From contig SYMW01000252.1 in assembly GCA_005805305.1 (NCBI GenBank), positions 1 through 41,470 on the forward strand: DNA of 41,470 nucleotides, read 5' to 3'. This document shows, piece after piece, positions 1-10,084 of the stretch. Both the position numbers and the translations under genes were made by a program. How positions within the stretch are numbered: the stretch's first letter is position 1; the number at the start of each line of letters is the position of its first letter. Below the pieces are notes generated by a model, which saw only the letters and a program-made list of their open reading frames with translations, was not told the origin of the DNA and searched no databases. This DNA comes from Verrucomicrobiales bacterium. Its GTDB lineage: Bacteria > Verrucomicrobiota > Verrucomicrobiia > Limisphaerales > F1-80-MAGS106.

Positions 1-132
1 CGTGCTCTTGCCGGCGCCGTTGGGCCCGACGACTCCGGTCAACCCGTGCTCAATCTCGAAAGTGACATTGTTCAACCCCATCACAATGCCATACCAGCGG
101 CTGAGCTCTTGGGCGCGAACGATGGTGCTCAT
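1..132 (-). CDS. ABC transporter ATP-binding protein, N-terminal fragment truncated by the window edge
   Basis: Minus-strand translation from ATG at 132 gives MSTIVRAQELSRWYGIVMGLNNVTFEIEHGLTGVVGPNGAGKST, with a Walker A motif at the edge. The start overlaps the stop of the upstream permease gene (ATGA). Confidence 0.85.
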   Translation of the reverse strand, partial: MSTIVRAQELSRWYGIVMGLNNVTFEIEHGLTGVVGPNGAGKST

Positions 133-1124
133 TCCGGTTTCACCCTTTTGGCGACTATCCAGGCGGCGGCCCCGATCATCAGCGCCAGCGCCAGCACGGA
201 ATTTCCGATCTCCGGACTGCTCATGTTCGCGATTGTGCGCGCGCTGACTTGACGAAGCATGTCGCCCAGGATGGGGATGTTGTCCTGGGCGACTTTGATG
301 TCGTCTCCAACGCGAAACACGGCCATGGCCAGTTGATCAAGGTTGAAACTGAAGCTGAGATGCCGCAGCCAAGGCTGGGTTTTGGTGGCGATCGGTGTCA
401 GGACAGCGCCGAGGATCCACCATAAGAACCAATAGAACGAGGTGGATTTCTCCTTCGAGGAAGTGGCGGAAATGCCGAGCGAAAGCATGCCGAGAACCAG
501 CATGCTGGCGAGGCCATACACCATCACATGAGCCAACGCCGCTCGGGAATGCCAAAAGAAACGCCAGTCCGGGGACAGCAAATTGCCGAAGAACCACGTG
601 GCGCACAGCGGTCCCAGCCACGAGAGGAAAACCAGCCCGCAGGCTGTGCAAAATTTTCCCACCAAATAATCAAACAGATTCACCGCCTTGGAGGAGTAAA
701 TGATGATGGAATTGCTGGCCAAATCACGGGTTAGCAAGAGTGGCATCGCCATGCCGAGCGAAAAAATGCTCATCGGCATGAGCGCGATGCTGTAATAATA
801 AAAAAGGACGTTCTGGGTCGTTCGCACCGAAATCTCCGGATGGTCCTCCAGCCATTTGGTCAGCATCCCGGCGAATGCCTGCAACTCGAGGCTCAGGTTT
901 CCGACCCACTGAACGATGAGGCTGTCAGCCACCAGGAGCTGACCGGCCATGAACAGGATCGCCGAAGCCAGCAGTGCCGTGACCCAGCAAATCACGACCA
1001 AATGCTTGATGGACCGGTTTTGGAGGCAAGACGTGAGCCCGTTCTCGGCGATGGCGAAACGGCGATGCCACAAGCCAAGATGCACCCCTTCCCAGTGCTT
1101 GTAGCTCGCGTCATGCAGCGGCAT
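129..1124 (-). CDS. ABC transporter permease (ABC-2 type)
   Basis: 331 aa with multiple hydrophobic segments, between two ABC ATPase genes with overlapping starts and stops. Confidence 0.75.
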   Translation of the reverse strand: MPLHDASYKHWEGVHLGLWHRRFAIAENGLTSCLQNRSIKHLVVICWVTALLASAILFMAGQLLVADSLIVQWVGNLSLELQAFAGMLTKWLEDHPEISVRTTQNVLFYYYSIALMPMSIFSLGMAMPLLLTRDLASNSIIIYSSKAVNLFDYLVGKFCTACGLVFLSWLGPLCATWFFGNLLSPDWRFFWHSRAALAHVMVYGLASMLVLGMLSLGISATSSKEKSTSFYWFLWWILGAVLTPIATKTQPWLRHLSFSFNLDQLAMAVFRVGDDIKVAQDNIPILGDMLRQVSARTIANMSSPEIGNSVLALALMIGAAAWIVAKRVKPE

Positions 1125-2043
1125 GGGAGAGCTCCAAGGCTTGCACGAACGTCTCCTCCAACGCGTTCGGGCTGGGTATGATCTCCAATGGCGACAGCTT
1201 CATGTCATGCAGGAGACTGATTAACGGATTCAGGGAGGAGGCTTTATGCTCGATATTCAAATGACCGTTCGGAAGGAGATGGCAACCCCATTGCCGCCGC
1301 TCGCAAGCGAGCCGCAGCTCCTCATGACGGCTGGCAACGACCACTTCCGCGGCGCCGCGCTTGCGCGATTTCAAATTCTCCAGGCTGTCGTGCACCAGCA
1401 CCCGTCCGCGCGCGATGATGATGATCTGCTGGCAAATCCGGTCCACATCGTGGAGCAGATGCGAAGAGACGACCACCGTGATGCCGTAGGTCCGCCAAAG
1501 GCTCTCGACCAATTCCAGAATCTGAGCTTGGCCTTTCGGATCCAAACCGTTCGTCGGTTCATCCAAAAAAACGATCTCGGGATCGTGAACGATGGCCTGC
1601 GCCAGCTTCAGCCGCTGCTTCATTCCAGTGGAGTAGGTGTCGATCTTCCGATATCGCTCCTGGGCCATGCCGACAAAATCAAGCATCTCATGGGCTCGCT
1701 GGCGAGCCACTTGAAACGGCAAGCCGCATAATTGGGCGCAGTATGTGACATACTCGCACCCCACCATCCCCGGGATGTGGCAATCCTGCTCCGGAGTATA
1801 CCCGACGCGTTTGCGAATCTCCCTGCCTTCGGTGCCTACTTCCCGGCCGAGCAGTTTGGCCGAGCCAGAGGTTATGGGGTGCAACTGAAGGAGACACTTC
1901 ATGAAGGTGCTCTTGCCAGCACCGTTGGGGCCAAGCAAACCGATCGCACCAGGAGCCACCCGCAAGTTCACCCCGTCCAACGCCCGCTGTCTCCCGTACA
2001 CTTTGGAAAGCGACTCGGTCTCAATGACAAACGGGATCGGCAT
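1111..2043 (-). CDS. ABC transporter ATP-binding protein
   Basis: Walker A GPNGAGKST, signature-like YSTGMKQRLKLAQA, Walker B IVFLDEPTNGLDP, H-loop SSHLLHDV. Confidence 0.95.
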   Translation of the reverse strand: MPIPFVIETESLSKVYGRQRALDGVNLRVAPGAIGLLGPNGAGKSTFMKCLLQLHPITSGSAKLLGREVGTEGREIRKRVGYTPEQDCHIPGMVGCEYVTYCAQLCGLPFQVARQRAHEMLDFVGMAQERYRKIDTYSTGMKQRLKLAQAIVHDPEIVFLDEPTNGLDPKGQAQILELVESLWRTYGITVVVSSHLLHDVDRICQQIIIIARGRVLVHDSLENLKSRKRGAAEVVVASRHEELRLACERRQWGCHLLPNGHLNIEHKASSLNPLISLLHDMKLSPLEIIPSPNALEETFVQALELSHAAA

Positions 2044-2173
2044 GTCTTAAGCCAAGTTTGGCTCAATCCCAAGCATCAGCAAACAAATTCTCGATGTGGA
2101 TCCGACATTTCACTCCGTTTCCGTCCACTCCTCGGATGCGTTAGGCAATTCTGACGGCTGGCTTCATGGCTCC

Positions 2174-2842
2174 TCAGGAACCTTGCCGCCTCACCATCTC
2201 CCTGATCCAGATCGGCGCAAAGGGTGACGTGCATCCTTTGGAACAGGGATAGTCACGATAAACTCCCAAACTCTCGCCGATGGCGATGGCTCTCTCGCGA
2301 TGCTCCCGGAAGTGAATTCCGATCCCCGCCAGCGCGAAATTCATCGTCCATTGCACTTCCGGCGCGGCGCTTCCCATCTCGGACTCAATCCGATCGAGCA
2401 ACGCGTCGACGTCAAGGCCATTCGGATTCGACCCGATCCGCTCTGCCGTCAGGCTCCAGCCGGCACGAGCCGCCATGGGATGGTCCACGGCCATCCATTT
2501 GAGTCGAAGTGTCTCCTTCTCCGGGTGCGCCTTGATTACATAGGAAGTGAGCCAGTCCGCCGCTGGCTCAAAAGCAACCGAACAGACCAGCCGTTCCATT
2601 TCGTCGATCGACAGCGCCTCTGGCTTGATCAAGAGCGTGGCGAGGAGTTGAGCGTCGAGGTTCCCTGTCTCCCATAGGGAAAGCGCCAAATTGTGGTTGG
2701 TCTTGATCTTCTTGGCCAGCCCTCGAAGATCGCCGAGTTTGACTCCAAATTGTTTGCCGGCGGCGCTTCTCCTATTGCTTTGCGTGCGCACCTTTTCGTC
2801 CCCGAGGGCCTCGAGCTTTTTCAGGATTTCTATTACGGTCAT
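2174..2842 (-). CDS. DNA alkylation repair protein, AlkD/HEAT-like family
   Basis: 222 aa with AlkD-like helical repeat pattern (GVKLGDLRGLAKKIK, WMAVDHPMAARAGWSLTAERI). Confidence 0.8.
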   Translation of the reverse strand: MTVIEILKKLEALGDEKVRTQSNRRSAAGKQFGVKLGDLRGLAKKIKTNHNLALSLWETGNLDAQLLATLLIKPEALSIDEMERLVCSVAFEPAADWLTSYVIKAHPEKETLRLKWMAVDHPMAARAGWSLTAERIGSNPNGLDVDALLDRIESEMGSAAPEVQWTMNFALAGIGIHFREHRERAIAIGESLGVYRDYPCSKGCTSPFAPIWIREMVRRQGS

Positions 2843-2964
2843 ACAATCGGGCTTAAGCGTGTCGGAATCCTAAGTTTTGTAGTTTGGAAAACCCAAACGA
2901 AACGAAGACCGCGAGCCTCTGCGCCGACGCAACGGTGCCTCCCCTCAGGTCATGGGCGGGCGCG

Positions 2965-3627
2965 TCACTCTTTCCCCCATTCAATCTTGCCGGTATCGAG
3001 ATCATACACTCCCGAAACAATCCGAACCTGCTTCGCGAGTTCGCCGAAGCTGGCCTCGCCGCGGATCCTGGCGGCTATGAGACGGGCATTTTCCTTGATG
3101 GCGAGCTCCAGGGCGTCGCCTTGCTTCCCTTTGATGGCTTTGACGGCGGGCTGTATGTCTCGAACCAAGGAGCCAACATGCCCGGGTGCTGTTTCGCTGG
3201 CGAGGGCGGCTTGGACGGCGCCGCAACGTTCGTGGCCGAGCACGATAATCAGCCGCGCTCCCAGATGGGAGACCGCATATTCAATGCTCCCCAGGGCGTG
3301 CTCGTTCACCAGGTTCCCCGCGGTGCGGACAACGAATAAATCGCCGAGACTTTGATCAAATATCAGTTCAGGCGAGGTTCGTGAATCGGCGCAGCCGACG
3401 ATGATGGCGAAGGGGCGTTGCGACTGCGCGGTTTCCGCCCGCTTGGCGGCCGCGGATCTGCCTGAAGAATCGGCGCGGGTGGTGAAGCGGATGTTGCCTG
3501 CCCGCAGCTTCGCCAGCGCGGCATCGGTGCTCAAAATGGGCCCGGCATTATCGGCGGCGAAGACGATGGCGACAGCGCCGACCAGACTAATCGATGCCAA
3601 CAGTGCGAGCCTTGATGGGGTGTTCAT
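2965..3627 (-). CDS. Beta-class carbonic anhydrase with N-terminal signal peptide
   Basis: CADSRTSPELIFDQSLGDLFVVRTAGN and HERCGAV motifs (Zn ligands C-D-R, H-x2-C). Hydrophobic N-terminus MNTPSRLALLASISLVGAVAIVFA. Confidence 0.93.
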   Translation of the reverse strand: MNTPSRLALLASISLVGAVAIVFAADNAGPILSTDAALAKLRAGNIRFTTRADSSGRSAAAKRAETAQSQRPFAIIVGCADSRTSPELIFDQSLGDLFVVRTAGNLVNEHALGSIEYAVSHLGARLIIVLGHERCGAVQAALASETAPGHVGSLVRDIQPAVKAIKGKQGDALELAIKENARLIAARIRGEASFGELAKQVRIVSGVYDLDTGKIEWGKE

Positions 3628-4010
3628 AGGGGTCGTGGCTTATGAGGAATAGAATTAGAGGGTTGCGGCCAACAGCCTCCGAACCAACTGAACTGTTATT
3701 CTCTATTCTGATTCTGGGTGAGGAATTGAAGGGCTCCGGGTCGAGGTGTTTGAGCTTGGGGATGGAACCGGAAACGGGGCTGGATTGAGTTCAAATTGAA
3801 ACCAACTGTAAAGCCATTGGGTTTTTGTGCAAGCGCGGAGAACCGAATCGCCAAGAAATGGGACCCGCCACGCTAGCCCGGGCCTCAAACCCAAATCGGC
3901 CAACTCCTCAATCTCGTTTGTCCGATCCCGCCTGCCGCCCGGAGCCGCGAGGCGAGCTTCCGTTTGCTTCCATCACAAAACCCAGGCAATGTAGCCGCTG
4001 AGCAAATCGA

Positions 4011-5777
4011 ATGACTCGAGCAATAAAACCGAAATCAAACCCCTCCCCTGCATTCCTCCCCATGTCTCTCCCCGAGATGCAAGCGCGTGGGTGGGACCAG
4101 TTGGACGTCCTCATCATCACGGGAGATGCCTACGTGGATCACCCTTCTTTCGGAGCGGCGATGATCGGGCGTGTCCTGGAGTCGGATGGACTCAGGGTAG
4201 GCATCATCGCGCAGCCTGATTGGACGAGGATCGAGTCCATTCAGGCAATGGGCGCGCCCCGTCTCTTTTGTGGCGTCACGGCGGGAAACTTGGATTCCAT
4301 GCTGTCCAACTACACCGCGGCGCGGCACAAACGCAAGGATGACGTCTATAGCGCCGGCGGCGTTCCGGGGAAACGTCCAAACCACGCGGCGGTGGTGTAC
4401 TCCCAAATGTGCCGGCGCGCGTTCCCAGGGGTGCCCGTCGTCCTCGGAGGGATGGAAGCCAGCATGCGGCGCGTGGCTCATTACGATTATTGGGAAGATA
4501 AGATGCGCCCATCGATCATGGCGGACGCCAAGGCGGACATCCTGGTGTATGGGATGGGCGAATGCGCCGCTCGAGAAATCGTCAAGCGTCTCGAGGCGGG
4601 CAACAACAATCTCAGCGGGATACGAGGCACCGCCTTGTTGTTGGGGGCAAAAGCCACCGCGGCCGCTGATTTCAGCGACTGCATCATCCTTCCTTCGTGG
4701 GAGGAAATACAGCAGGACAAAAAACATTTGATGCGCCTCACCAAGGTCGTCGAGGCGCAGCAAACGCCTTACTGCGGGAAACGCCTTGTCCAACGGCACG
4801 GCAATCGCGCCGTCGTCATGGAACCGCCCGCATTTCCTCTCGATGGGAAGGATTTGGACGCGCTGTATGAACTGCCTTTCGAGCGCGCTTGCCATCCTTC
4901 TTACCAAGAGCCGGTGCCCGGATTTGCCACGATCAAGGATTCCATCATCGTGTCGCGCGGATGCGCCGGCGGTTGCACCTTCTGCGGACTTGGCTTCCAT
5001 CAAGGAAAATTCCTCTCAAGCCGCACCGTCGACTCCGTGGTCAAGGAGGTGGCGAAACTGACGGAATCCGACACGTTCCACGGCACGGTTTCGGATCTTG
5101 GGGGACCCACCGCCAACCTGTATGGATGCGAAAACGGCCACGTGGACGCCTGCAAAAAATGTCATCGCCCAAGCTGCCTTTGGCCGACGATCTGTCCGCA
5201 TTTCAAAATTGAGGAGGAAAAAGGGCTGCAAATGCTGCGCGGCTCCCGCGAGGTTCCGGGAGTGAAGCACGTCTTTGTGCAGTCCGGCATTCGCATGGAC
5301 GTGGCCTTGCGCACGCCCGAATATCTCAGTGAGCTCGTTCAAAACCACGTCTCGGGCCACATGAAGGTGGCGCCTGAACACATGCATCCGGAGGTGTTGC
5401 GGCGCATGCGCAAGCCCGTGGGAGATTTTCCCGCGTTCATGGAACGGTTCTTCGAGGAAAGCGCCGCCGCCAACAAGGAGCAATATCTGGTCCCTTATTT
5501 CATCTCGAGCTTTCCCGGGTGCACCGAAAAGGAGATGGGCGCTGTCGAGCAATTCCTGAAAAAAGAGAAATGGAATCTCCAGCAGGTGCAGGACTTCATC
5601 CCGCTGCCCATGACCGGATCGGCGGCGATGTATGTCACGGGTCTGGACATCAATTCAGAGCAACCCATCCCGGTCGTTCGCAATGCCGGCGATCGTGAAC
5701 GCCAAAAGCGGATGCTCCGGCCCAACAGGGACAAGGATGCCCGGAAACGCGGACGCCAGCTGGACACGGTGGATTAA
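4011..5777 (+). CDS. YgiQ family radical SAM protein
   Basis: 588 aa, radical SAM motif CAGGCTFCGLGFHQG, YgiQ-type N-terminus (DVLIITGDAYVDHPSFGAAMIGRVLE). Confidence 0.95.
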   Translation: MTRAIKPKSNPSPAFLPMSLPEMQARGWDQLDVLIITGDAYVDHPSFGAAMIGRVLESDGLRVGIIAQPDWTRIESIQAMGAPRLFCGVTAGNLDSMLSNYTAARHKRKDDVYSAGGVPGKRPNHAAVVYSQMCRRAFPGVPVVLGGMEASMRRVAHYDYWEDKMRPSIMADAKADILVYGMGECAAREIVKRLEAGNNNLSGIRGTALLLGAKATAAADFSDCIILPSWEEIQQDKKHLMRLTKVVEAQQTPYCGKRLVQRHGNRAVVMEPPAFPLDGKDLDALYELPFERACHPSYQEPVPGFATIKDSIIVSRGCAGGCTFCGLGFHQGKFLSSRTVDSVVKEVAKLTESDTFHGTVSDLGGPTANLYGCENGHVDACKKCHRPSCLWPTICPHFKIEEEKGLQMLRGSREVPGVKHVFVQSGIRMDVALRTPEYLSELVQNHVSGHMKVAPEHMHPEVLRRMRKPVGDFPAFMERFFEESAAANKEQYLVPYFISSFPGCTEKEMGAVEQFLKKEKWNLQQVQDFIPLPMTGSAAMYVTGLDINSEQPIPVVRNAGDRERQKRMLRPNRDKDARKRGRQLDTVD

Positions 5778-5908
5778 ACCTCCCACCAGCGGGGGGCTCG
5801 ATCCCTGTTAGATGGGGGACGGTTGAGAGTGCGGACCCTTAGCGCGCGCGCGGGACGTTTCTTCAAGCTTGCATCACGAGATGAGTGAAGCTACGTAAGC
5901 TTCATCCT

Positions 5909-6709
5909 ATGCAACAGCGAGAGGCTTGCGAATTTCATGCCCGGCGGCTCGCCGGCGCCTTCACCTTGATCGAATTGCTGGTGGTCATCGCGATCATTGC
6001 CATTCTCGCCGGGATGTTGCTTCCCGCCCTCTCCAAGGCCAAGGCTCATCAAACGGTCTGCTCCGGAAACCTCAAGCAACTGCAGCTTTGCTGGATGCTT
6101 TACGCCGACGACCACAACGACGCGATCGTCAGCAACGATCCAAACGTGGGGCCGGGTTCCAAGTCCTGTATACTCGGCTACATGCAAGGCAACAGCCCCG
6201 ATTCCACGAACAAGACGTTGATCGAACGGGGCACTCTCTTCCCATACAACCAGTCGGCCGCGATTTACAGGTGTCCCGCCGATCTGGGACGTTCGGTCTT
6301 CGCGGGGAAACATCTGCCTCGCGTCCGGAGCTACGCAATGAATGGTTACATGAACGGCGTCGATGTCGGCCTCCAGTTCTTTGGTTTCAAAGGCTATCGA
6401 GTCAACAAGAAGGCCACGGATATCACCTCGCCCTCCGCATCACAGGCATTCGTGTTCCTCGACGAGCACCAAATCAGCATCGACGACGGACATTTCGGGT
6501 TCACTCCCGAAGGCAACACATGGATGAACCTCCCCGCGATGTGGCATCAGAACGGGTGTGAATTCTCCTTCGCGGACGGGCACGCGGAAGCCTTCAAATG
6601 GCGGGACCCCCGCACGCTCGCGATCAAAGCGATCAATACCGTCGTGACCCCCAACAACGACGGTTTGAAGCGGCTCCAAGCGATCGTGGCGACCAAGCAA
6701 CAGCCCTGA
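5909..6709 (+). CDS. Type II secretion/pilin-like pseudopilin with prepilin N-terminus and C-terminal H-X9-DG-type motif
   Basis: [41 protein letters not shown] and C-terminal [11 protein letters not shown]. The ORF track starts at GTG 5885; ATG 5909 is an alternative. Confidence 0.85.
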   Translation: MQQREACEFHARRLAGAFTLIELLVVIAIIAILAGMLLPALSKAKAHQTVCSGNLKQLQLCWMLYADDHNDAIVSNDPNVGPGSKSCILGYMQGNSPDSTNKTLIERGTLFPYNQSAAIYRCPADLGRSVFAGKHLPRVRSYAMNGYMNGVDVGLQFFGFKGYRVNKKATDITSPSASQAFVFLDEHQISIDDGHFGFTPEGNTWMNLPAMWHQNGCEFSFADGHAEAFKWRDPRTLAIKAINTVVTPNNDGLKRLQAIVATKQQP

Positions 6710-6742
6710 TCCCGCACTCCCGCAACCGCCCTATCGCATGGA

Positions 6743-7684
6743 TCACCGTGCCGCGGCGGCGCCTGAGGCGGCAGGATCAGCGCGGACGCAGCGAAAGCCA
6801 TAGATATCGTAGCCGAAGCACACGTCAGCGTAGCCCGGATTCTCATTGTGACGATAACCGGGCCGGCAGTGCTGGTCGTTGAATTTCCACGCTCCTCCCC
6901 GGACGACCTTGGTCGTTCCAGATTCAGGCCCTCGCGGATCCTGGCGAGGGAACGCTTCATAGTAATCCACTTGATAGAAATCGTTGCACCATTCCCAAAC
7001 GTTTCCAACAATGTCATGCAATCCCCATGGATTCGGGAGCTTTTGTCCCACCGGCCGCGGCCGCCCGCCCGCGTTTTTCTCAAACCAGGCGTAATCTCCG
7101 AGTTTGGAGGCTGAGTCGCCAAAGAAAAAAGCCGTCGTGGTCCCCGCGCGGCAGGCGTACTCCCATTCGGCTTCCGTGGGCAATCGGTACCCCGTGGCTT
7201 GAAAGTTGCAACTCCAAGTCTCGAGATTATAGCAAGGCTCCAAACCTTCGAGCTGCGAGCGCCGATTGCAGAACCTAACCGCGTCCGACCATCGGACCTG
7301 TTCCACCGGGTTTTGATCTCCCTTCCAACGTGATGGATTCGAACCCATGACCCTCTCGTAGAGCGCCTGGGTCACTAGGAACTTGTCCATGAGGAATGAA
7401 CTCACGCTCACTTCATGCGGCGTCGCATCGACCTCATTCTTGTCGCCCATCATGAATCGTCCGCCCGAAATCAGGATCATCTCGCCTCGCGGGCTCGACA
7501 CGTCGTTCGTGCCGCCACTTCGCTCAGCGCCGGCGCTCGGTTCAACGACAGGGCCAGAGAGTGGCTTAGTGGCCTCGCCCGGCCCCTGTTGGTCGCACCC
7601 GGGCAGCCAGACCATCATCCCCACCGCGGCGAACCACGCCAATGAACTGCGTCCAAAGAAAAAGGGGCTCAATATTCGGGCCAT
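6743..7684 (-). CDS. SUMF1/formylglycine-generating-enzyme family lipoprotein
   Basis: MILISGGRFMMGDKNEVDATPHEVSVSSF, RLPTEAEWEYACRAGTTT, GNVWEWCNDFY, VVRGGAWKF, YGFRCVRA. ATG at 7684 gives a lipoprotein-like signal; the longer ORF start lies inside the upstream gene. Confidence 0.9.
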   Translation of the reverse strand: MARILSPFFFGRSSLAWFAAVGMMVWLPGCDQQGPGEATKPLSGPVVEPSAGAERSGGTNDVSSPRGEMILISGGRFMMGDKNEVDATPHEVSVSSFLMDKFLVTQALYERVMGSNPSRWKGDQNPVEQVRWSDAVRFCNRRSQLEGLEPCYNLETWSCNFQATGYRLPTEAEWEYACRAGTTTAFFFGDSASKLGDYAWFEKNAGGRPRPVGQKLPNPWGLHDIVGNVWEWCNDFYQVDYYEAFPRQDPRGPESGTTKVVRGGAWKFNDQHCRPGYRHNENPGYADVCFGYDIYGFRCVRADPAASGAAAAR

Positions 7685-9561
7685 ATCTCGTATCCATCGG
7701 GGTTGCGCAGGCACTGACGCGTGCGCTGGCGAACTTCCTCGGCCAATCCGACGGCTTTGGGCAGATTCAAGCAACTGCTTCCCGCCGCCTGATACAACAT
7801 CCGCGTGATCGCATGACATTCGGCCACGATGTAGTCCTGCGCCCCACCCATGGCTCTCCATTCCTTGAGCAACTCCATGAACGCGGCCAGGTTTTGCGCA
7901 TCCTTCTTCGTAGTCAGCGCCTTAGTCCTTCGGGTCAACTCCTCCGCATAGGCCATGGATTTCATGTTTTCCAACTGCACCTGATACTTATCACCGATCT
8001 GCTCCGCGATCTTCACCAAGGAATCGGCGTATATTTTGAGTTCGGGGCTGGCGCTCACGCTGGCGCGGAGAAATGTGATAAGCCCACTCGCGAAAAAGCG
8101 ATACTCGTCGATTCGATCCAGATGGCACTTCACAAAATAGACCATGTCTTCCAAAGCTTCCGCGATGTAGGCCTTTTTCGCGATTTCCTCACCTTTTTCA
8201 AAAACCACTTGGATCGCCTCGGTGTAGCCGCAGGTGCAGCCTCGGTGGACGCCAGATCCGCTTTCCCGATGATGCGTGCGCAAACGTCTGCCAGGCACAT
8301 CGAGCAGATCGTCCGCCATCTGCCGGCCGAGCGTGGCCTTCAGGATGTCCGACGGGGTCGTTTGACTGGAGGGAGTTTGATCACCCTCCAAAAAATAGAT
8401 GATCGATTCCCCTTTTGGCGGAACTTTCTTGCTGAGATGAAAAAAAGTGGCGTCTCCTTCAAACCACACCGGGTAGGTATAAGAACCGGGCACTCCCCGC
8501 CAAATCTGCGCTTTGGCAGCGCGAAACGTGAAGGTCGTGTTCACACCCGATTCTGACAATTGCGTCTTCCATTTTGCCGGGAATGGGCGCTTCCATGCGA
8601 TTTGGACATCCTTTTCCAGATACGCGGGTTTCAAAACCTCCCGGTGCCATACTCCCGGGGATTGCACAGCCGCCAAGTAGAAGCTCCGCCCGTCGTGGTC
8701 GAAATCCAACGACTGAATTTCCCGAAGCCCTCCGGCGCCTTTGCCCAGCTCCAGCCTGATTCGCTGTTTGCCTTTCGGCCACGTCATGACCAGCATCGCG
8801 TCCGCTCCTTTCAGCAGTCCCAAAAACAGATTCTCGGAGGGCAAATAAAGGGTCCCGTCTGACGAATGATTGCCCGGCGTCACTACGAGATCATCGCCGA
8901 TGAAGCTCGGCACGGCGCCATACTCAATCTCGCCGAACAATCTGACGCCGTCCATCTTCTTGCTCGGCGTGATTTGAACGATCTCTGACTTTCCAAAGGA
9001 GAACAGAGCCTTGATATCGGAAGCTCCTTTGGCGGAAAAAGTCGCCTCCAACACAACCTCATCACTGGCATTGCGAACGATGTCACAACGGATGATGGTG
9101 GAAGGCTGGCCCCAGGTTTGCCGAGGGGCGAACTCGAGGATTTTCCGTCCCAGGTTTGAGTCTGTGTAGAAATCGTTGGTGCCGGCCTCGCCGTTGACCC
9201 TTGAATAAAGCACGACACGACCTTTGGCGGACCAAAACACCGCCGATACGTTTCGGTTTGCCACAATGGCATCCCCCATAAACGCATAGGGTCTCCCGTA
9301 GTAACCCGGGTCCGACGCGGCCTTGGCAGGGTCCGCCTCCAGCGCAAACAGATCGCTCGGAACGGCCTTCCACTTCGATCTGTCCACCAGTTCGGAAGGG
9401 TCAGTGACGCGGCTGGTGGTATCCCAGAGAACCACGTTGACGGCCGCCTCGGCAAGCCGCCCGTGCGGCGAAAGCAAAACACCGCAAGCGAGCACCACGA
9501 GCGCGCCGAACCGTGGAACCGACGCTAAAAACTGAATTCGTTGGAGGGATGCGATAGTCAT
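7669..9561 (-). CDS. Uncharacterised secreted protein (about 630 aa)
   Basis: Long ORF with signal-like hydrophobic N-terminus (GALVVLACGVLLSPHGRLAEA). The stop overlaps the downstream SUMF1 start. Family not recognised. Confidence 0.7.
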   Translation of the reverse strand: MTIASLQRIQFLASVPRFGALVVLACGVLLSPHGRLAEAAVNVVLWDTTSRVTDPSELVDRSKWKAVPSDLFALEADPAKAASDPGYYGRPYAFMGDAIVANRNVSAVFWSAKGRVVLYSRVNGEAGTNDFYTDSNLGRKILEFAPRQTWGQPSTIIRCDIVRNASDEVVLEATFSAKGASDIKALFSFGKSEIVQITPSKKMDGVRLFGEIEYGAVPSFIGDDLVVTPGNHSSDGTLYLPSENLFLGLLKGADAMLVMTWPKGKQRIRLELGKGAGGLREIQSLDFDHDGRSFYLAAVQSPGVWHREVLKPAYLEKDVQIAWKRPFPAKWKTQLSESGVNTTFTFRAAKAQIWRGVPGSYTYPVWFEGDATFFHLSKKVPPKGESIIYFLEGDQTPSSQTTPSDILKATLGRQMADDLLDVPGRRLRTHHRESGSGVHRGCTCGYTEAIQVVFEKGEEIAKKAYIAEALEDMVYFVKCHLDRIDEYRFFASGLITFLRASVSASPELKIYADSLVKIAEQIGDKYQVQLENMKSMAYAEELTRRTKALTTKKDAQNLAAFMELLKEWRAMGGAQDYIVAECHAITRMLYQAAGSSCLNLPKAVGLAEEVRQRTRQCLRNPDGYEIWPEY

Positions 9562-9736
9562 CTGTATTTTCGCGGCGGCCGCAAGAGGACCGCAGCCGCA
9601 GCACTTCCACTGCGTGAAGGAGGCTGGGACGTCTCCCCTTCGCATTCGGATCGGACAACTTCTTACCACCATGAACCAAGGAAGCAAGAGCTGTCGCCAT
9701 GCGGACAGCAGTTCTCCTTGAACCGGAGGAGCACAT

Positions 9737-9801
9737 CCTCTCCCTGTCCCACTCCTCCGCTTTGGGGCGGAGGAGAGGGTGCCCGAAGGGCGGGAGAGGC
9801 G
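9737..9801. repeat. Imperfect foldback repeat, CCTCTCCC...TCCTCCGC / GCGGAGGA...GGGAGAGG
   Basis: Inverted arms visible around CTTTGGG in the intergenic gap. Confidence 0.55.
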
Positions 9802-9860
9802 GCACCCGGTTCATGGGCGCAACGCGCGTAAAAAGTTCGGCGTGGTCTCATGGTCTCATT

Positions 9861-9884
9861 ATGGAGCGCGGACTTCAGTCCGCT
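9861..9884. repeat. Short REP-like hairpin GCGGAC-TTCA-GTCCGC
   Basis: 6-bp perfect stem with TTCA loop in the intergenic region. Confidence 0.5.
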
Positions 9885-10084
9885 TCAGCTTGCGACTGCG
9901 AGAAGCGCAGGAAATAGCCCGAAAGCGTTTAGGGTGGCGGGCCATGAAGCGAAAAATCCCGCGCTCCGGGCCAAAATGAGACTGCTGCCATACGGAGTCG
10001 CTCCGGTGAGCGGTTACCGCGGCTCAAAACGATTAAATCTGTCGGATGTGCTATACAATTCCATTGTTCGACTTATAAAGGAGC

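Noticed and set aside
4035-5003. 322-aa minus ORF antisense to the YgiQ gene
   Set aside because: Shadow ORF of a high-GC coding region; the plus-strand radical SAM protein is unambiguous.
5831-5843. GCGGACCCTTAGC resembling the TIR GCACGGACCCTAAGC
   Set aside because: Only a short match with no partner arm or core nearby; likely chance.
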